A DNA stretch of 64,000 nucleotides from Variovorax boronicumulans. Lineage in GTDB: Bacteria > Pseudomonadota > Gammaproteobacteria > Burkholderiales > Burkholderiaceae_C. The position numbers and the translations under genes were made by a program. The notes below the pieces were generated by a model. That model was not told the DNA's origin. It saw only the letters and a program-made list of their open reading frames with translations, and searched no databases. Of this stretch, positions 29,376 to 38,268 are shown in pieces. The first letter of the stretch is position 1; every line of letters begins with the position of its first letter. The stretch is taken from NCBI RefSeq assembly GCF_029892485.1, contig NZ_JARXVG010000009.1, positions 124,001-188,000 of the forward strand. The letters run 5' to 3'.

Positions 29376-30551
29376 ATGACCAGCGCCGTCATTGTTTCCA
29401 CCGCCCGCACGCCGCTCGCGAAGAGCTGGAAGGGTGCCTTCAACATGACGCACGGCGCCACGCTCGGCGGCCATGCCGTTCAGCACGCCATTTCGCGGGC
29501 CGGCATCGAAGCCGCCGAAGTCGATGACGTCATCATGGGTTGCGCCACGCCCGAAGGCGCCACCGGCTCCAACATCGCGCGCCAGATCGCGCTGCGCGCC
29601 GGCTGCCCGGTCACCACCTCGGGCATGACGATCAATCGCTTCTGCTCCTCGGGCCTGCAGACCATCGCCACCGCCGCGCAACGCATCATCGCGGGCGAAG
29701 GCGACGTGTACGTGGCCGGCGGCGTCGAGAGCATTTCGTGCGTGCAGAACGAAGCCAACAAGCACATGCTGGCCGACCCGTGGCTCGTGAAGCACAAGCC
29801 CGAGATCTACTGGAACATGCTGCAGACGGCCGAGCAGGTCGCCAAGCGCTACAACATCGGCCGCGACGCCATGGACGAGTACGGCGCAGCGAGCCAGCAG
29901 AAGGCCACCGCCGCGCTCGAAGCCGGCCGCTTCAAGGAAGAAATCGCCCCCATCACCGTGCTGGCCGGCGTGGCCGACCCGGTGCTGGGCCTGCGCACCA
30001 AGGAAGTGACGATCGAGAACGACGAAGGCATCCGCCCCGGCACCACCAAGGAAGGCATCAGCGGCATCCGCTCGGCCATGCCCGGCGGCCTGATTTCGGC
30101 CGGCAATGCCAGCCAGTTCTCCGACGGCGGTGGCGCCTGCGTGGTGGTCGACGAGAAGTACGCGCAGCAAAAGGGCCTCAAGCCCCTCGGCCGCTTCCTC
30201 GGCTTTGCCGTGGCCGGCTGCGAGCCCGACGAGATGGGCATCGGCCCCGTCTTCGCGATTCCCAAGGTGCTCAAGCGCCTGGGCCTCACGGTCAACGACA
30301 TCGACCTGTGGGAACTGAACGAAGCCTTCGCGGTGCAGGTGATTTACTGCCGCGACAAGCTGGGCATCCCGGCCGACCGCCTCAACGTGGACGGCGGCGC
30401 CATCGCCGTGGGCCACCCCTACGGCGTGAGCGGCCAGCGCCTGACAGGCCACGCACTCATCGAAGGCAAGCGCCGCGGCGCGAAGAAGGTGCTGGTCACC
30501 ATGTGCATCGGCGGCGGCATGGGTGCTGCGGGCGTGTTCGAGGTTCTCTGA
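29376..30551 (+). CDS. Acetyl-CoA C-acyltransferase (thiolase)
   Basis: This 391-residue enzyme cleaves 3-ketoacyl-CoA with CoA to acetyl-CoA and a shortened acyl-CoA. The acyl-accepting Cys90 (NRFCSSG), NEAFA at 315-319, His347 ([11 protein letters not shown]) and Cys377 (MCIGGGMG) are all present. It completes the beta-oxidation set with the upstream bifunctional enzyme. Sequence style is closer to degradative FadA-type thiolases than to biosynthetic PhaA, but this cannot be proved here. Confidence 0.94.
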   Translation: MTSAVIVSTARTPLAKSWKGAFNMTHGATLGGHAVQHAISRAGIEAAEVDDVIMGCATPEGATGSNIARQIALRAGCPVTTSGMTINRFCSSGLQTIATAAQRIIAGEGDVYVAGGVESISCVQNEANKHMLADPWLVKHKPEIYWNMLQTAEQVAKRYNIGRDAMDEYGAASQQKATAALEAGRFKEEIAPITVLAGVADPVLGLRTKEVTIENDEGIRPGTTKEGISGIRSAMPGGLISAGNASQFSDGGGACVVVDEKYAQQKGLKPLGRFLGFAVAGCEPDEMGIGPVFAIPKVLKRLGLTVNDIDLWELNEAFAVQVIYCRDKLGIPADRLNVDGGAIAVGHPYGVSGQRLTGHALIEGKRRGAKKVLVTMCIGGGMGAAGVFEVL

Positions 30552-30555
30552 CTCT

Positions 30556-30647
30556 CCCCCAGCCTGCGGCGCACTGCGTGTCGCCTTTGCCAACCCCCTT
30601 CCGGGGGCAACACCAGCAGCCCGGCTGAGCCGGTTCCGCGGTGTTCC
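30556..30647. repeat. Interspersed intergenic repeat, copy B
   Basis: About 92 bp starting CCCCCAGCCTGCGGCGC and ending GGTTCCGCGGTGTTCC, aligned almost base for base with copy A at 25491-25581 and in the same orientation. Copies A and B bracket the hydratase/dehydrogenase, peptidase and thiolase genes. Confidence 0.8.
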
Positions 30648-30721
30648 ACGAACGGGCCCGGCTTCGCCGGCCGACGAGCGCTGCCGGTGGAGATCGGCAG
30701 CCTCACCATCAAGACCCAATC

Positions 30722-32578
30722 ATGAGCCTGCGTCCCACCCTCGACTTCCTTCTCTACGACTGGCTCGATGCCGAGTCGCTCAACCAGAGCAGGCGTTTCG
30801 CCGACCATTCACGCGAAACCTTCGATGCTGTGCTCGACACCTGCGAGCGCATCGCGCGCGAGAAGTACGCGCCGTTCAACCGCACGGTCGATACGCAGGA
30901 GCCGCACTTCGACGGCGAGAAAGTCATCCTGCCGAAGGCCACGCACGACGCGCACAAGGCCTTCGTCGAGTCGGGAATGATGAGCGCCGCGCAGGACTAC
31001 GACATCGGCGGCATGCAGCTGCCCTACACGCTCTCGGCCGCGGCCAACAGCTTCTTCGCGATGGCCTCGGTGAGCATTGGCTCCAACATGCTTACCAGCG
31101 GCAACGCCAACCTGCTGATGGTGCATGGCACCGAGATGCAGAAAGAGGTGTTCGCGAAGAACGAGTTCTCGGGCCGCTGGGCGGGCACCATGTGCCTGTC
31201 GGAGCCGCAGGCAGGCTCGTCGCTGAGCGACGTGGCCACGCGGGCCGTGCCCGATGGCGCGGACTATCAAAACGATCCGCTGGGTCCGCGTTATCGCCTC
31301 ACCGGCAACAAGATGTGGATCTCGTCCGGCGACCATGAGCTGACCGAGAACATCGTGCACATCGTGCTCGCCAAGATCCCCGACGAGAACGGCAAGCTGG
31401 TGCCGGGCACGCGCGGCATTTCGCTCTTTATCGTGCCCAAGCGGATGGTCAACACCAAGGGCGAACTGACCGGCGAGCGCAACGACGTGGCGCTCGCGGG
31501 CCTGAACCACAAGCTGGGCTGGCGCGGCACGACCAACACGCTGCTGAACTTCGGTGAGGGCAAGTACCCGGTCGATGGCAAGGCGGGCGCCGTGGGCTAC
31601 CTCGTCGGCGCGCCCGGCAAGGGCCTGCACTGCATGTTCCACATGATGAACGAGGCCCGCATCGGCGTGGGCACGGCTGCGACCATGCTCGGCATGGCGG
31701 GTTACTACGCCTCGCTGGACTACGCGAAGAGCCGCCCACAGGGCCGCCTAGTGAAGAAGCCCGAGGCGGGTGCAGGCAGCCAGGTGGCAAAGGACTCGGC
31801 CAGCCCGCAGGTGCGCATCATCGAACACGCCGACGTGCGCCGCATGCTGCTCGCGCAGAAGTCGTATTGCGAAGGCGCGCTGGCGCTGGAGCTGTACTGC
31901 GCCCGGCTGGTCGACACGCAGAAGACCGGCGACGCGCAGGCCGCCGACGACGCGCGCCTGCTGCTGGAAGTGCTCACGCCCATCGCCAAGAGCTGGCCCA
32001 GCGAGTGGTGCCTCGAGGCCAATTCGCTCGCGATCCAGGTGTACGGTGGCTACGGCTACACGCGCGACTTTCCGGTGGAGCAGTACTGGCGCGACAACCG
32101 CCTGAACATGATCCACGAGGGCACGCACGGCATCCAGGCGGCCGACCTGCTGGGCCGCAAGGTGCTGATGGAAAAGGGCCGCGGCATGCAGCTGCTGGCC
32201 GGCCGCATCACCGAGACCATCGCCCGCACGTCCAAGGTGCCAGCGCTCGTGGCGCATGCCAAGGCGCTGGGGGCCGCGCTGCAGCGCATCGGCAGCGCGA
32301 CCGAAGCGGCCTGGTCCACCGGCGACCCGGCCGACGCCCTCGCCAACGCCGTGCCGTACATGCAGGCCTTCGGCCACACGGTGCTCGCCTGGCTCTGGCT
32401 GGACGTGGCGCGGCGGGCGCTCGAGATCGACGCAGACAAGGCGAGGGCGGTAACAGCTGGCAAGATCGGCGCCACGGACTACTTCTTCCACTACGAGCTG
32501 CCCAAAATCGGTGCCTGGCTCAACGTGGTCGAGAGCCGCGACCCCACCTGTACCGCTTTGCCCGAGGACGCTTTCTGA
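30722..32578 (+). CDS. Acyl-CoA dehydrogenase, long DmdC-like type
   Basis: This 618-residue flavoprotein is longer than classical acyl-CoA dehydrogenases (about 380) because of an N-terminal cap and a C-terminal helical extension after about residue 470, as in 3-methylmercaptopropionyl-CoA dehydrogenase (DmdC). Core motifs include GTMCLSEPQAGSSLSDV (FAD/substrate region), YRLTGNKMWISSGDHE and VYGGYGYTRDFPVEQYWRDNR. It should introduce the alpha-beta double bond into an acyl-CoA. ATG 30722 was chosen over an in-frame upstream start at 30641 that lies in the repeat. A small membrane protein gene follows immediately. Confidence 0.92.
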   Translation: MSLRPTLDFLLYDWLDAESLNQSRRFADHSRETFDAVLDTCERIAREKYAPFNRTVDTQEPHFDGEKVILPKATHDAHKAFVESGMMSAAQDYDIGGMQLPYTLSAAANSFFAMASVSIGSNMLTSGNANLLMVHGTEMQKEVFAKNEFSGRWAGTMCLSEPQAGSSLSDVATRAVPDGADYQNDPLGPRYRLTGNKMWISSGDHELTENIVHIVLAKIPDENGKLVPGTRGISLFIVPKRMVNTKGELTGERNDVALAGLNHKLGWRGTTNTLLNFGEGKYPVDGKAGAVGYLVGAPGKGLHCMFHMMNEARIGVGTAATMLGMAGYYASLDYAKSRPQGRLVKKPEAGAGSQVAKDSASPQVRIIEHADVRRMLLAQKSYCEGALALELYCARLVDTQKTGDAQAADDARLLLEVLTPIAKSWPSEWCLEANSLAIQVYGGYGYTRDFPVEQYWRDNRLNMIHEGTHGIQAADLLGRKVLMEKGRGMQLLAGRITETIARTSKVPALVAHAKALGAALQRIGSATEAAWSTGDPADALANAVPYMQAFGHTVLAWLWLDVARRALEIDADKARAVTAGKIGATDYFFHYELPKIGAWLNVVESRDPTCTALPEDAF

Positions 32579-32580
32579 CA

Positions 32581-32817
32581 ATGGCCAACGCCGCTCCCAA
32601 CACTCCCACCCCCGTCAACCCCCCGAAGCCGCACGCCCGGCTCGAGAAGTGGATCTGGATCCTGATCTACGGCGGCCTGTTCCTGGTGATCCTGGGCATC
32701 GCCACGGGCCGCACCGACGCTACGCTGGGCTGGTCGATGGCCGCGCCCGGCGGCGTGGTCGCGCTGGTGGGCGTGGTGCTCATCTACGTGCGCTCGCGCC
32801 TGAACGACAAGAAATAG
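32581..32817 (+). CDS. Small two-helix membrane protein of unknown function
   Basis: This 78-residue protein has a Pro-rich N-terminus, then two predicted membrane helices (about 25-43 and 51-71) and a short basic tail ending RSRLNDKK. The ATG is two bases after the acyl-CoA dehydrogenase stop, so translation is likely coupled. I do not recognise a family. The position suggests it travels with the acyl-CoA dehydrogenase. Confidence 0.75.
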   Translation: MANAAPNTPTPVNPPKPHARLEKWIWILIYGGLFLVILGIATGRTDATLGWSMAAPGGVVALVGVVLIYVRSRLNDKK

Positions 32818-32832
32818 GCAGAAGGCCAGACC

Positions 32833-33135
32833 ATGCTCAAGCACATCGTGATGTGGAAGTTCAAGGAGCACGCCGAGGGCGCCGACAAGGCGACCAACCT
32901 GCTGAAGGCCAAGGCGCTGCTCGATGCCTGCGCGAAGCTCTCGCCCGGCACGCACCGTTTCGAGGTGGCCATTGCCCAGCCCGGGTTGGAGGCCACCTAC
33001 GACCTGGTGCTGTACTCGGAATTCACCGATGCCGCCGCGCTCGCAGCCTATGCGGACCATCCGCAGCACGTGGCGCTCAAGCCCTTCATCGGTGCCGTGC
33101 GTGAAGCCCGCCAGTGCATGGATTACGAGATCTGA
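32833..33135 (+). CDS. Dabb (stress-responsive alpha/beta barrel) family protein
   Basis: The 100-residue protein starts MLKHIVMWKFKEH and contains YDLVLYSEFTDAAALAAYADHPQH, the typical pattern of dimeric alpha-beta barrel Dabb proteins. Some relatives are small cyclases or decarboxylases, but most have no known reaction. It lies 15 bp after the small membrane protein and 31 bp before an SDR gene, so it is part of the catabolic transcript. Confidence 0.88.
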   Translation: MLKHIVMWKFKEHAEGADKATNLLKAKALLDACAKLSPGTHRFEVAIAQPGLEATYDLVLYSEFTDAAALAAYADHPQHVALKPFIGAVREARQCMDYEI

Positions 33136-33166
33136 CCACCCCCTCACAGAACACCGGAGACAACCC

Positions 33167-33964
33167 ATGACCGCCCGCACCACCCAGCAACTCTTCGACC
33201 TCACCGGCAAGACCGCCCTCATCACCGGCGGCTCGCGCGGCCTGGGCCTGCAGATGGCCCATGCGCTCGGCGAAGCGGGCGCCAGGATCATGCTGAGCTC
33301 GCGCAAGGCCGACGACCTGGAGCAGGCCGCCGCCGAACTGCAGGCGGCCGGCATCGACGCGCGCTGGATCGCCGCCGATTGCTCGAAGGAAGAAGACACC
33401 CGCCGCCTGGCCGACGAGACGCTGCAGCGCATGGGCGCGGTCGACATCCTGATCAACAACGCCGGCGCGAGCTGGGGTTCGCCCGCCGAGAGCCACCCGG
33501 TCGAAGCGTGGGACAAGGTGATGAACCTCAACGTGCGCGGCTATTTCATCCTGTCGCAGCAGATCGCCAACGGCTACATGATCCCCAAGAAGACGGGCCG
33601 CATCATCAACATCGCCTCGGTCGCCGGCCTGAACGGCAATCCGCCCGAGATGCAGACGCTGGCCTACAACACCTCCAAGACGGCGGTGATCGGCTTCACG
33701 CGCACGCTGGCGGCCGAATGGGGCAAGTACAACATCACGGTGAACGCGATCTGCCCCGGCTTCTTCATGACGAAGATGGCCGCCGGCCTGATCAAGTCGT
33801 TGGGCGAAGAAAAAATGGCTGCCAAGGCGCCGCTCGGCCGCCTGGGCGACGACGAAGACCTGAAGGGCCTGACGCTGCTCTACGCGAGCGATGCCGGCAA
33901 GCACATCACCGGCCAGTGGCTGGCGGTGGACGGCGGCGTGAGCGTTGTCCTCGGCGCGGCATAG
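33167..33964 (+). CDS. SDR family oxidoreductase (1)
   Basis: This 265-residue classical short-chain dehydrogenase has the cofactor motif TGGSRGLG (residues 20-27), NNAG, and the active-site pair in YNTSK, with Ser in NIASVAG. Arg in the segment SSRKADD after the second strand favours NADP. The ending LAVDGGVSVVLGA is typical. It could reduce or oxidise a 3-keto/3-hydroxy intermediate of the neighbouring pathway. The ATG at 33167 follows GGAGA. Confidence 0.92.
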   Translation: MTARTTQQLFDLTGKTALITGGSRGLGLQMAHALGEAGARIMLSSRKADDLEQAAAELQAAGIDARWIAADCSKEEDTRRLADETLQRMGAVDILINNAGASWGSPAESHPVEAWDKVMNLNVRGYFILSQQIANGYMIPKKTGRIINIASVAGLNGNPPEMQTLAYNTSKTAVIGFTRTLAAEWGKYNITVNAICPGFFMTKMAAGLIKSLGEEKMAAKAPLGRLGDDEDLKGLTLLYASDAGKHITGQWLAVDGGVSVVLGAA

Positions 33965-33976
33965 AAACTGGATTCC

Positions 33977-34438
33977 ATGACCATCGATTCCAACGACATC
34001 AACATCCGCTCCTACACGAGCCAGATTCCGTTTGCGCGCCACCTGGGCTTCGAGCTCACGAAGTTCGAGGGCGGCGAGTCCGAGATCGTCTACACCGCCA
34101 AGCCCGAGCACCTGAACACCTTCGACGTGACGCACGGCGGCGCCTGCATGACGCTGCTGGACATCACGATGGCGGCCGCCGCGCGCAGCGTGGCGCCCGA
34201 GACGGGCGTGGTCACCATCGAGATGAAGACCAGCTTCATGCAGCCTTCGGTCGGCCCGCTGCATGCGCGCGGCACGCTCATTCACCGCACCGCGACGCTG
34301 GCCTTCACCGAAGCGAAGATCTACGACGAGCAGGAGCGCGTGTGCGCCCATGCCACCGGCACCTTCAAGTACGTGAAGCGCCGCCTGCCCACGGGCCCGG
34401 CCAGCGCGAACGAGATGCGGCCGCCTTCCACCGACTGA
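33977..34438 (+). CDS. PaaI-type hotdog thioesterase (1)
   Basis: This 153-residue single-hotdog protein has FDVTHGGACMTLLDITMAAAARS, the central-helix pattern of PaaI/YbgC-like acyl-CoA thioesterases, with the HGG turn and a catalytic acidic residue in the helix. Such enzymes release CoA from stalled acyl-CoA intermediates. It lies 12 bp after the SDR gene and 21 bp before the MDR reductase gene. Confidence 0.88.
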   Translation: MTIDSNDINIRSYTSQIPFARHLGFELTKFEGGESEIVYTAKPEHLNTFDVTHGGACMTLLDITMAAAARSVAPETGVVTIEMKTSFMQPSVGPLHARGTLIHRTATLAFTEAKIYDEQERVCAHATGTFKYVKRRLPTGPASANEMRPPSTD

Positions 34439-34459
34439 ACGAATTCCCAGGAGATACAC

Positions 34460-35476
34460 ATGCCCACGAACAAACAGATCCATCTCGACAACCGCCCCGA
34501 TGGCGAAGCCACGGCGAGCAACTTCAAGCTGGTGACCGTCGAGACGCCCGCGCTCGCCGACAACCAGGTGCTGGTGCGCCACCACTACATGAGCCTCGAT
34601 CCGTACATGCGCGGCCGCATGAACGATTCGAAGAGCTACACCGCCAACCAGCCCGTGGGCCAGGTGTTCCAGGGCGGCACGGTCGGCGAAGTGGTCGAGA
34701 GCAAGCACCCGAAGTTCGCCGTTGGCGACAAGGTGGTCGGCTTCGGCGGCTGGCAGGAATACAGCGTGGTCGATGCCTCGCAGCCCGGCTCGCTGAAGAA
34801 GGTCGACACCACGCATGTGCCGCTGTCGCACTACCTCGGCGCTGTCGGCATGCCGGGCGTCACGGCCTGGTACGGCCTGGTGAAGATCATTGCGCCCAAG
34901 GCCGGCGAAACCGTGGTCATCACGGCCGCGAGTGGTGCGGTCGGCAGTGCCTTCGGTGCGCTGGCCAAGGCGCGTGGCCTTCGCGTGGTGGGTATTGCCG
35001 GCGGCCCGGACAAGTGCAAGTACGTGACCGACGAACTGGGCTTCGACGCCTGCATCGACTACAAGCAGCACCCCGACGTCAAGAGCATGAGCGCCGCACT
35101 GAAGGAAGCCTGCCCGGACGGCATCGACGGCTACTTCGAGAACGTCGGCGGCTACATCTTCGATGCGGTGCTGCTGCGCTGCAACGCCTTCGCCCGCGTG
35201 GCGCTGTGCGGAATGATCGCTGGCTACGACGGCCAGCCGTTGCCGCTCGCGAACCCTGCGCTGATCCTCATCAACCGCCTGAAGATCGAGGGCTTCATCG
35301 TCAGCGAGCATATGGAAGTGTGGCCCGAGGCGCTGACCGAACTCGGCACGCTGGTGGGCACGGGCAAGCTCAAGCCGCGTGAATCGGTGGCGCAGGGCAT
35401 CGAATCCGCCCCTGAAGCCTTCCTGGGTTTGCTCAAGGGCAAGAATTTCGGCAAGCAGCTGGTCAAGCTGATCTGA
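34460..35476 (+). CDS. NADP-dependent MDR-family oxidoreductase (CurA/leukotriene B4 dehydrogenase-like)
   Basis: This 338-residue zinc-independent medium-chain reductase begins with PTNKQIHLDNRPDG and has LDPYMRGRMND and the nucleotide-binding segment ITAASGAVGSAFGALAKARG. The group reduces alpha-beta double bonds of enones (for example CurA). It could act on an unsaturated intermediate or on reactive enal products. The RBS AGGAG lies a few bases before ATG 34460. Confidence 0.92.
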   Translation: MPTNKQIHLDNRPDGEATASNFKLVTVETPALADNQVLVRHHYMSLDPYMRGRMNDSKSYTANQPVGQVFQGGTVGEVVESKHPKFAVGDKVVGFGGWQEYSVVDASQPGSLKKVDTTHVPLSHYLGAVGMPGVTAWYGLVKIIAPKAGETVVITAASGAVGSAFGALAKARGLRVVGIAGGPDKCKYVTDELGFDACIDYKQHPDVKSMSAALKEACPDGIDGYFENVGGYIFDAVLLRCNAFARVALCGMIAGYDGQPLPLANPALILINRLKIEGFIVSEHMEVWPEALTELGTLVGTGKLKPRESVAQGIESAPEAFLGLLKGKNFGKQLVKLI

Positions 35477-35543
35477 ATGCACTGAAACGCACGGCAAGAA
35501 GGCCGGTCGTGCGCACCGCAGTGCAGAGCACGGAGGTATTCGA

Positions 35544-37184
35544 ATGAATTCGACGCACGAGGTGTTCAACCAGCCCGCGCCGCTGGCGGACTACAACCTC
35601 TTCGAAACCAACCGGCCGCTGCGCGATGCGTTGAAGTTCAATGCGCCGCAGCTGCAGGTGGCGCCGTTGCAGGAACTGGGCGTGACCATCGGCTCGGCCG
35701 AGATGCAGACGCATGCGCGCCTGGCCAACATCCACACGCCCGAGCTGCACACGCACGATCGCTTTGGACGGCGCATCGACGAGGTGGAGTTTCATCCGAG
35801 CTATCACGTGCTCATGTCGGCTGCGGTGGGCGCGGGCCTGCACGGCACGCCTTGGGCCGGCACCTCCGCCTCGCCGCATGTGCTGCGCGCGGCCGGCTTC
35901 ATGCTCTTCACCGAGCTGGAGCCGTCGATGCTGTGCCCGATCTCGATGAGCTACGCGGTCACGCCCGCGCTACGCGGCAATGCGGCCGTGTACGCCGACT
36001 GGGGCCCGAAGCTCACGAGCCTCTGGTACGACCCGGCGCTCAAGTCTTTCAAGGACAAGCCCGGCGTGACCATGGGCATGGGCATGACCGAGAAGCAGGG
36101 CGGCTCTGACGTGCGCGCCAACACGACGAAGGCCGTGCGCGATGGCAGCGATGCCTGGGGCGAGCGCTATGCGATCACCGGCCACAAGTGGTTTTTCTCG
36201 GCGCCGATGTGCGATGCCTTCCTGGTGCTAGCGCAGGCCGAGGCCGGACTGAGCTGCTTCTTCCTGCCGCGCGTGCTGCCCGATGGAACGCGCAACGCCA
36301 TCCACATCCAGCGCCTGAAGGACAAGATGGGCAACAAGGCCAACGCGAGTTCGGAGGTCGAGTTCCACGGCGCCAGCGCCTGGCTCGTGGGCGAGGAGGG
36401 GCGCGGCATTCCGCAGATCCTCGAGATGGGCACGATGACCCGGCTCGACTGTGCGCTGGGCACCAGCGGCCTGATGCGGCAGGCGCTCGGCATCGCCATC
36501 AATCACGCATCGCAGCGCAACGCTTTCGGCAAGCCGCTGATCGAGCAGCCGCTCATGAAAAACGTGCTGGCCGACCTCGCGCTCGAGAGCGAAGCCTCGA
36601 CCGCGCTGGCGATTCGCCTGGCCCGTGCCTTCGACCATCCCGACGACGAACATGAGCGCCTGATGGCGCGCCTGCTCACGCCGGTCGCCAAGTTCTGGAT
36701 CTGCAAGCGCGGCAGCCACTTCGCGCAGGAAGCGATGGAGTGCCTGGGCGGCAACGGCTATGTGGAAGAGGGCGGCGAAGGCGTCATGGCGCGCATCTAC
36801 CGCGAGATGCCGCTCAACTCGATCTGGGAGGGGGCCGGCAACATCATGGCGCTCGACCTGCTGCGGGGCCTGCGCAAGGGCGACGCGGTGGCGGCGCTCT
36901 CTAAGGAACTGGCGCCCGCGCGCGGCCAGCACGCCGCGCTCGACCACATGGCCGACGCGCTGCCGGCGCGCATCGAGGCGATGGCCTCCGAGGTGGAGGC
37001 GCGTCGTCTAGCACAGGACGTCGCGCTCGCCGTGCAGGCTTCGCTGCTTGCACAGACCGCACCGGCCGCGGTGGTCGGCGCGTTCTGCGCATCGCGCCTG
37101 GGCGGCGACTGGGGCAATGCCTTCGGCACGCTGGGCGCGGGCACCGATTTCGATTCGATCATCCAGCGGGCCCAGCCGCGCTGA
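35544..37184 (+). CDS. AidB-like acyl-CoA dehydrogenase family protein
   Basis: The 546-residue flavoprotein matches AidB in length and order: N-terminal TSTHEVFNQP-like segment (here STHEVFNQPAPLADYNLF), then RFGRRIDEVEFHPSYHVLM, the FAD region GMGMTEKQGGSDVRANTT, and ECLGGNGYVEEG with IWEGAGNIMALD near the C-terminus. E. coli AidB binds DNA and responds to alkylation damage, but relatives in catabolic clusters may act as isovaleryl-CoA-type dehydrogenases. Context here favours a metabolic role. The symbol is left empty for that reason. Confidence 0.88.
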   Translation: MNSTHEVFNQPAPLADYNLFETNRPLRDALKFNAPQLQVAPLQELGVTIGSAEMQTHARLANIHTPELHTHDRFGRRIDEVEFHPSYHVLMSAAVGAGLHGTPWAGTSASPHVLRAAGFMLFTELEPSMLCPISMSYAVTPALRGNAAVYADWGPKLTSLWYDPALKSFKDKPGVTMGMGMTEKQGGSDVRANTTKAVRDGSDAWGERYAITGHKWFFSAPMCDAFLVLAQAEAGLSCFFLPRVLPDGTRNAIHIQRLKDKMGNKANASSEVEFHGASAWLVGEEGRGIPQILEMGTMTRLDCALGTSGLMRQALGIAINHASQRNAFGKPLIEQPLMKNVLADLALESEASTALAIRLARAFDHPDDEHERLMARLLTPVAKFWICKRGSHFAQEAMECLGGNGYVEEGGEGVMARIYREMPLNSIWEGAGNIMALDLLRGLRKGDAVAALSKELAPARGQHAALDHMADALPARIEAMASEVEARRLAQDVALAVQASLLAQTAPAAVVGAFCASRLGGDWGNAFGTLGAGTDFDSIIQRAQPR

Positions 37185-37217
37185 CCACACAAGAACACCC
37201 CACAGGAAAAACGAACC

Positions 37218-38156
37218 ATGGCCGACCTGATCCTCCACCACTACACCACCTCGCCGTTCTCGGAAAAGGTGCGGCTGATCCTCGGCGCCAAGAAGCTGCC
37301 GTGGAAGTCGGTCTTCATCCCGCCGATCATGCCCAAGCCCGATGTGGAACTGCTCACCGGCGGCTACCGCAAGACGCCGTTCCTGCAGATCGGTGCCGAC
37401 ATGTACTGCGACAGCGCGCTCATCGCCGACGTGCTGGAGCATCTGCAGCCCGAGCCCACGCTGTACCCCGAGCCCGAGAAGGGCCTGTCGCGCATCCTCG
37501 CGCAGTGGGCCGACACCACGCTGTTCTGGGCCGCGATGGCCTGGAACCTGCAGCCCAGGGGCGCGGCCGAGGTGTTCGCCAAGGCGCCGCCCGAAGCCGC
37601 CAAGGCCTTCGGCGAAGACCGCGGCAAGATGAGCGCCGGCAACATGACGCGCCTGCGCCCGGCCGATGCCACCAGCGCCTACAAGTCGTACCTCCGGCGA
37701 CTGTCGGACATGCTCGACGACAGGCACTACCTGCTCGGCGAGGTGCCTAGCATCAGCGACTTCGCGGCCTATCACCCGCTCTGGTACACGCGCCGCATCG
37801 AGTCGGTCCGCACCATCCTCGACCTCACGCCCGCGGTGGTCGACTGGATGGACCGCATGGCCGCCATCGGCCATGGCGCGCCCGAGAAATTCACGTCGGA
37901 CGAGGCCATCGCCGTGGCCAAGGCCGCGACGCCGCACACGGTTCTGACCGACAGCACCTTTCAGGACGACCACGGCATCCCGCTCGGCAGCGCGGTGACG
38001 ATTCGCGCCGAGAGCTTCGGCCTGGAGGAAACGACGGGCACGCTGGTGGCTGCCACGCGCACGCACTACACGCTGGAACGCAGCGGCGAGCGCATCGGCA
38101 CGGTGCATGTGCACTTCCCGCGCATCGGCTACGTGCTGAAAAAAGCGGAAGCCTGA
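37218..38156 (+). CDS. Glutathione S-transferase-like protein with C-terminal extension
   Basis: The N-terminal thioredoxin-like domain (about 1-80) has HHYTTSPFSEKVRLIL, TPFLQIG and a DSALI segment in place of the usual ES-AI glutathione motif. A helical GST C-terminal domain follows (about 90-225). The protein then continues for roughly 85 residues with a beta-rich segment (GSAVTIRAESFGLEETTGTL onward), making 312 residues instead of the usual 200-230. Function of the extension is unknown. It is the last gene before a second SDR in the catabolic run. Confidence 0.85.
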   Translation: MADLILHHYTTSPFSEKVRLILGAKKLPWKSVFIPPIMPKPDVELLTGGYRKTPFLQIGADMYCDSALIADVLEHLQPEPTLYPEPEKGLSRILAQWADTTLFWAAMAWNLQPRGAAEVFAKAPPEAAKAFGEDRGKMSAGNMTRLRPADATSAYKSYLRRLSDMLDDRHYLLGEVPSISDFAAYHPLWYTRRIESVRTILDLTPAVVDWMDRMAAIGHGAPEKFTSDEAIAVAKAATPHTVLTDSTFQDDHGIPLGSAVTIRAESFGLEETTGTLVAATRTHYTLERSGERIGTVHVHFPRIGYVLKKAEA

Positions 38157-38268
38157 AACGTACGCAGCCGGGGCACCTTCGTGACTGCGCGGCGGCGCGT
38201 TCCGTATTTCAATAGCGCCTCCAACCTCTCAGCCTCAGAGACATTCAACGCAAGAAGGACACCGGCAA

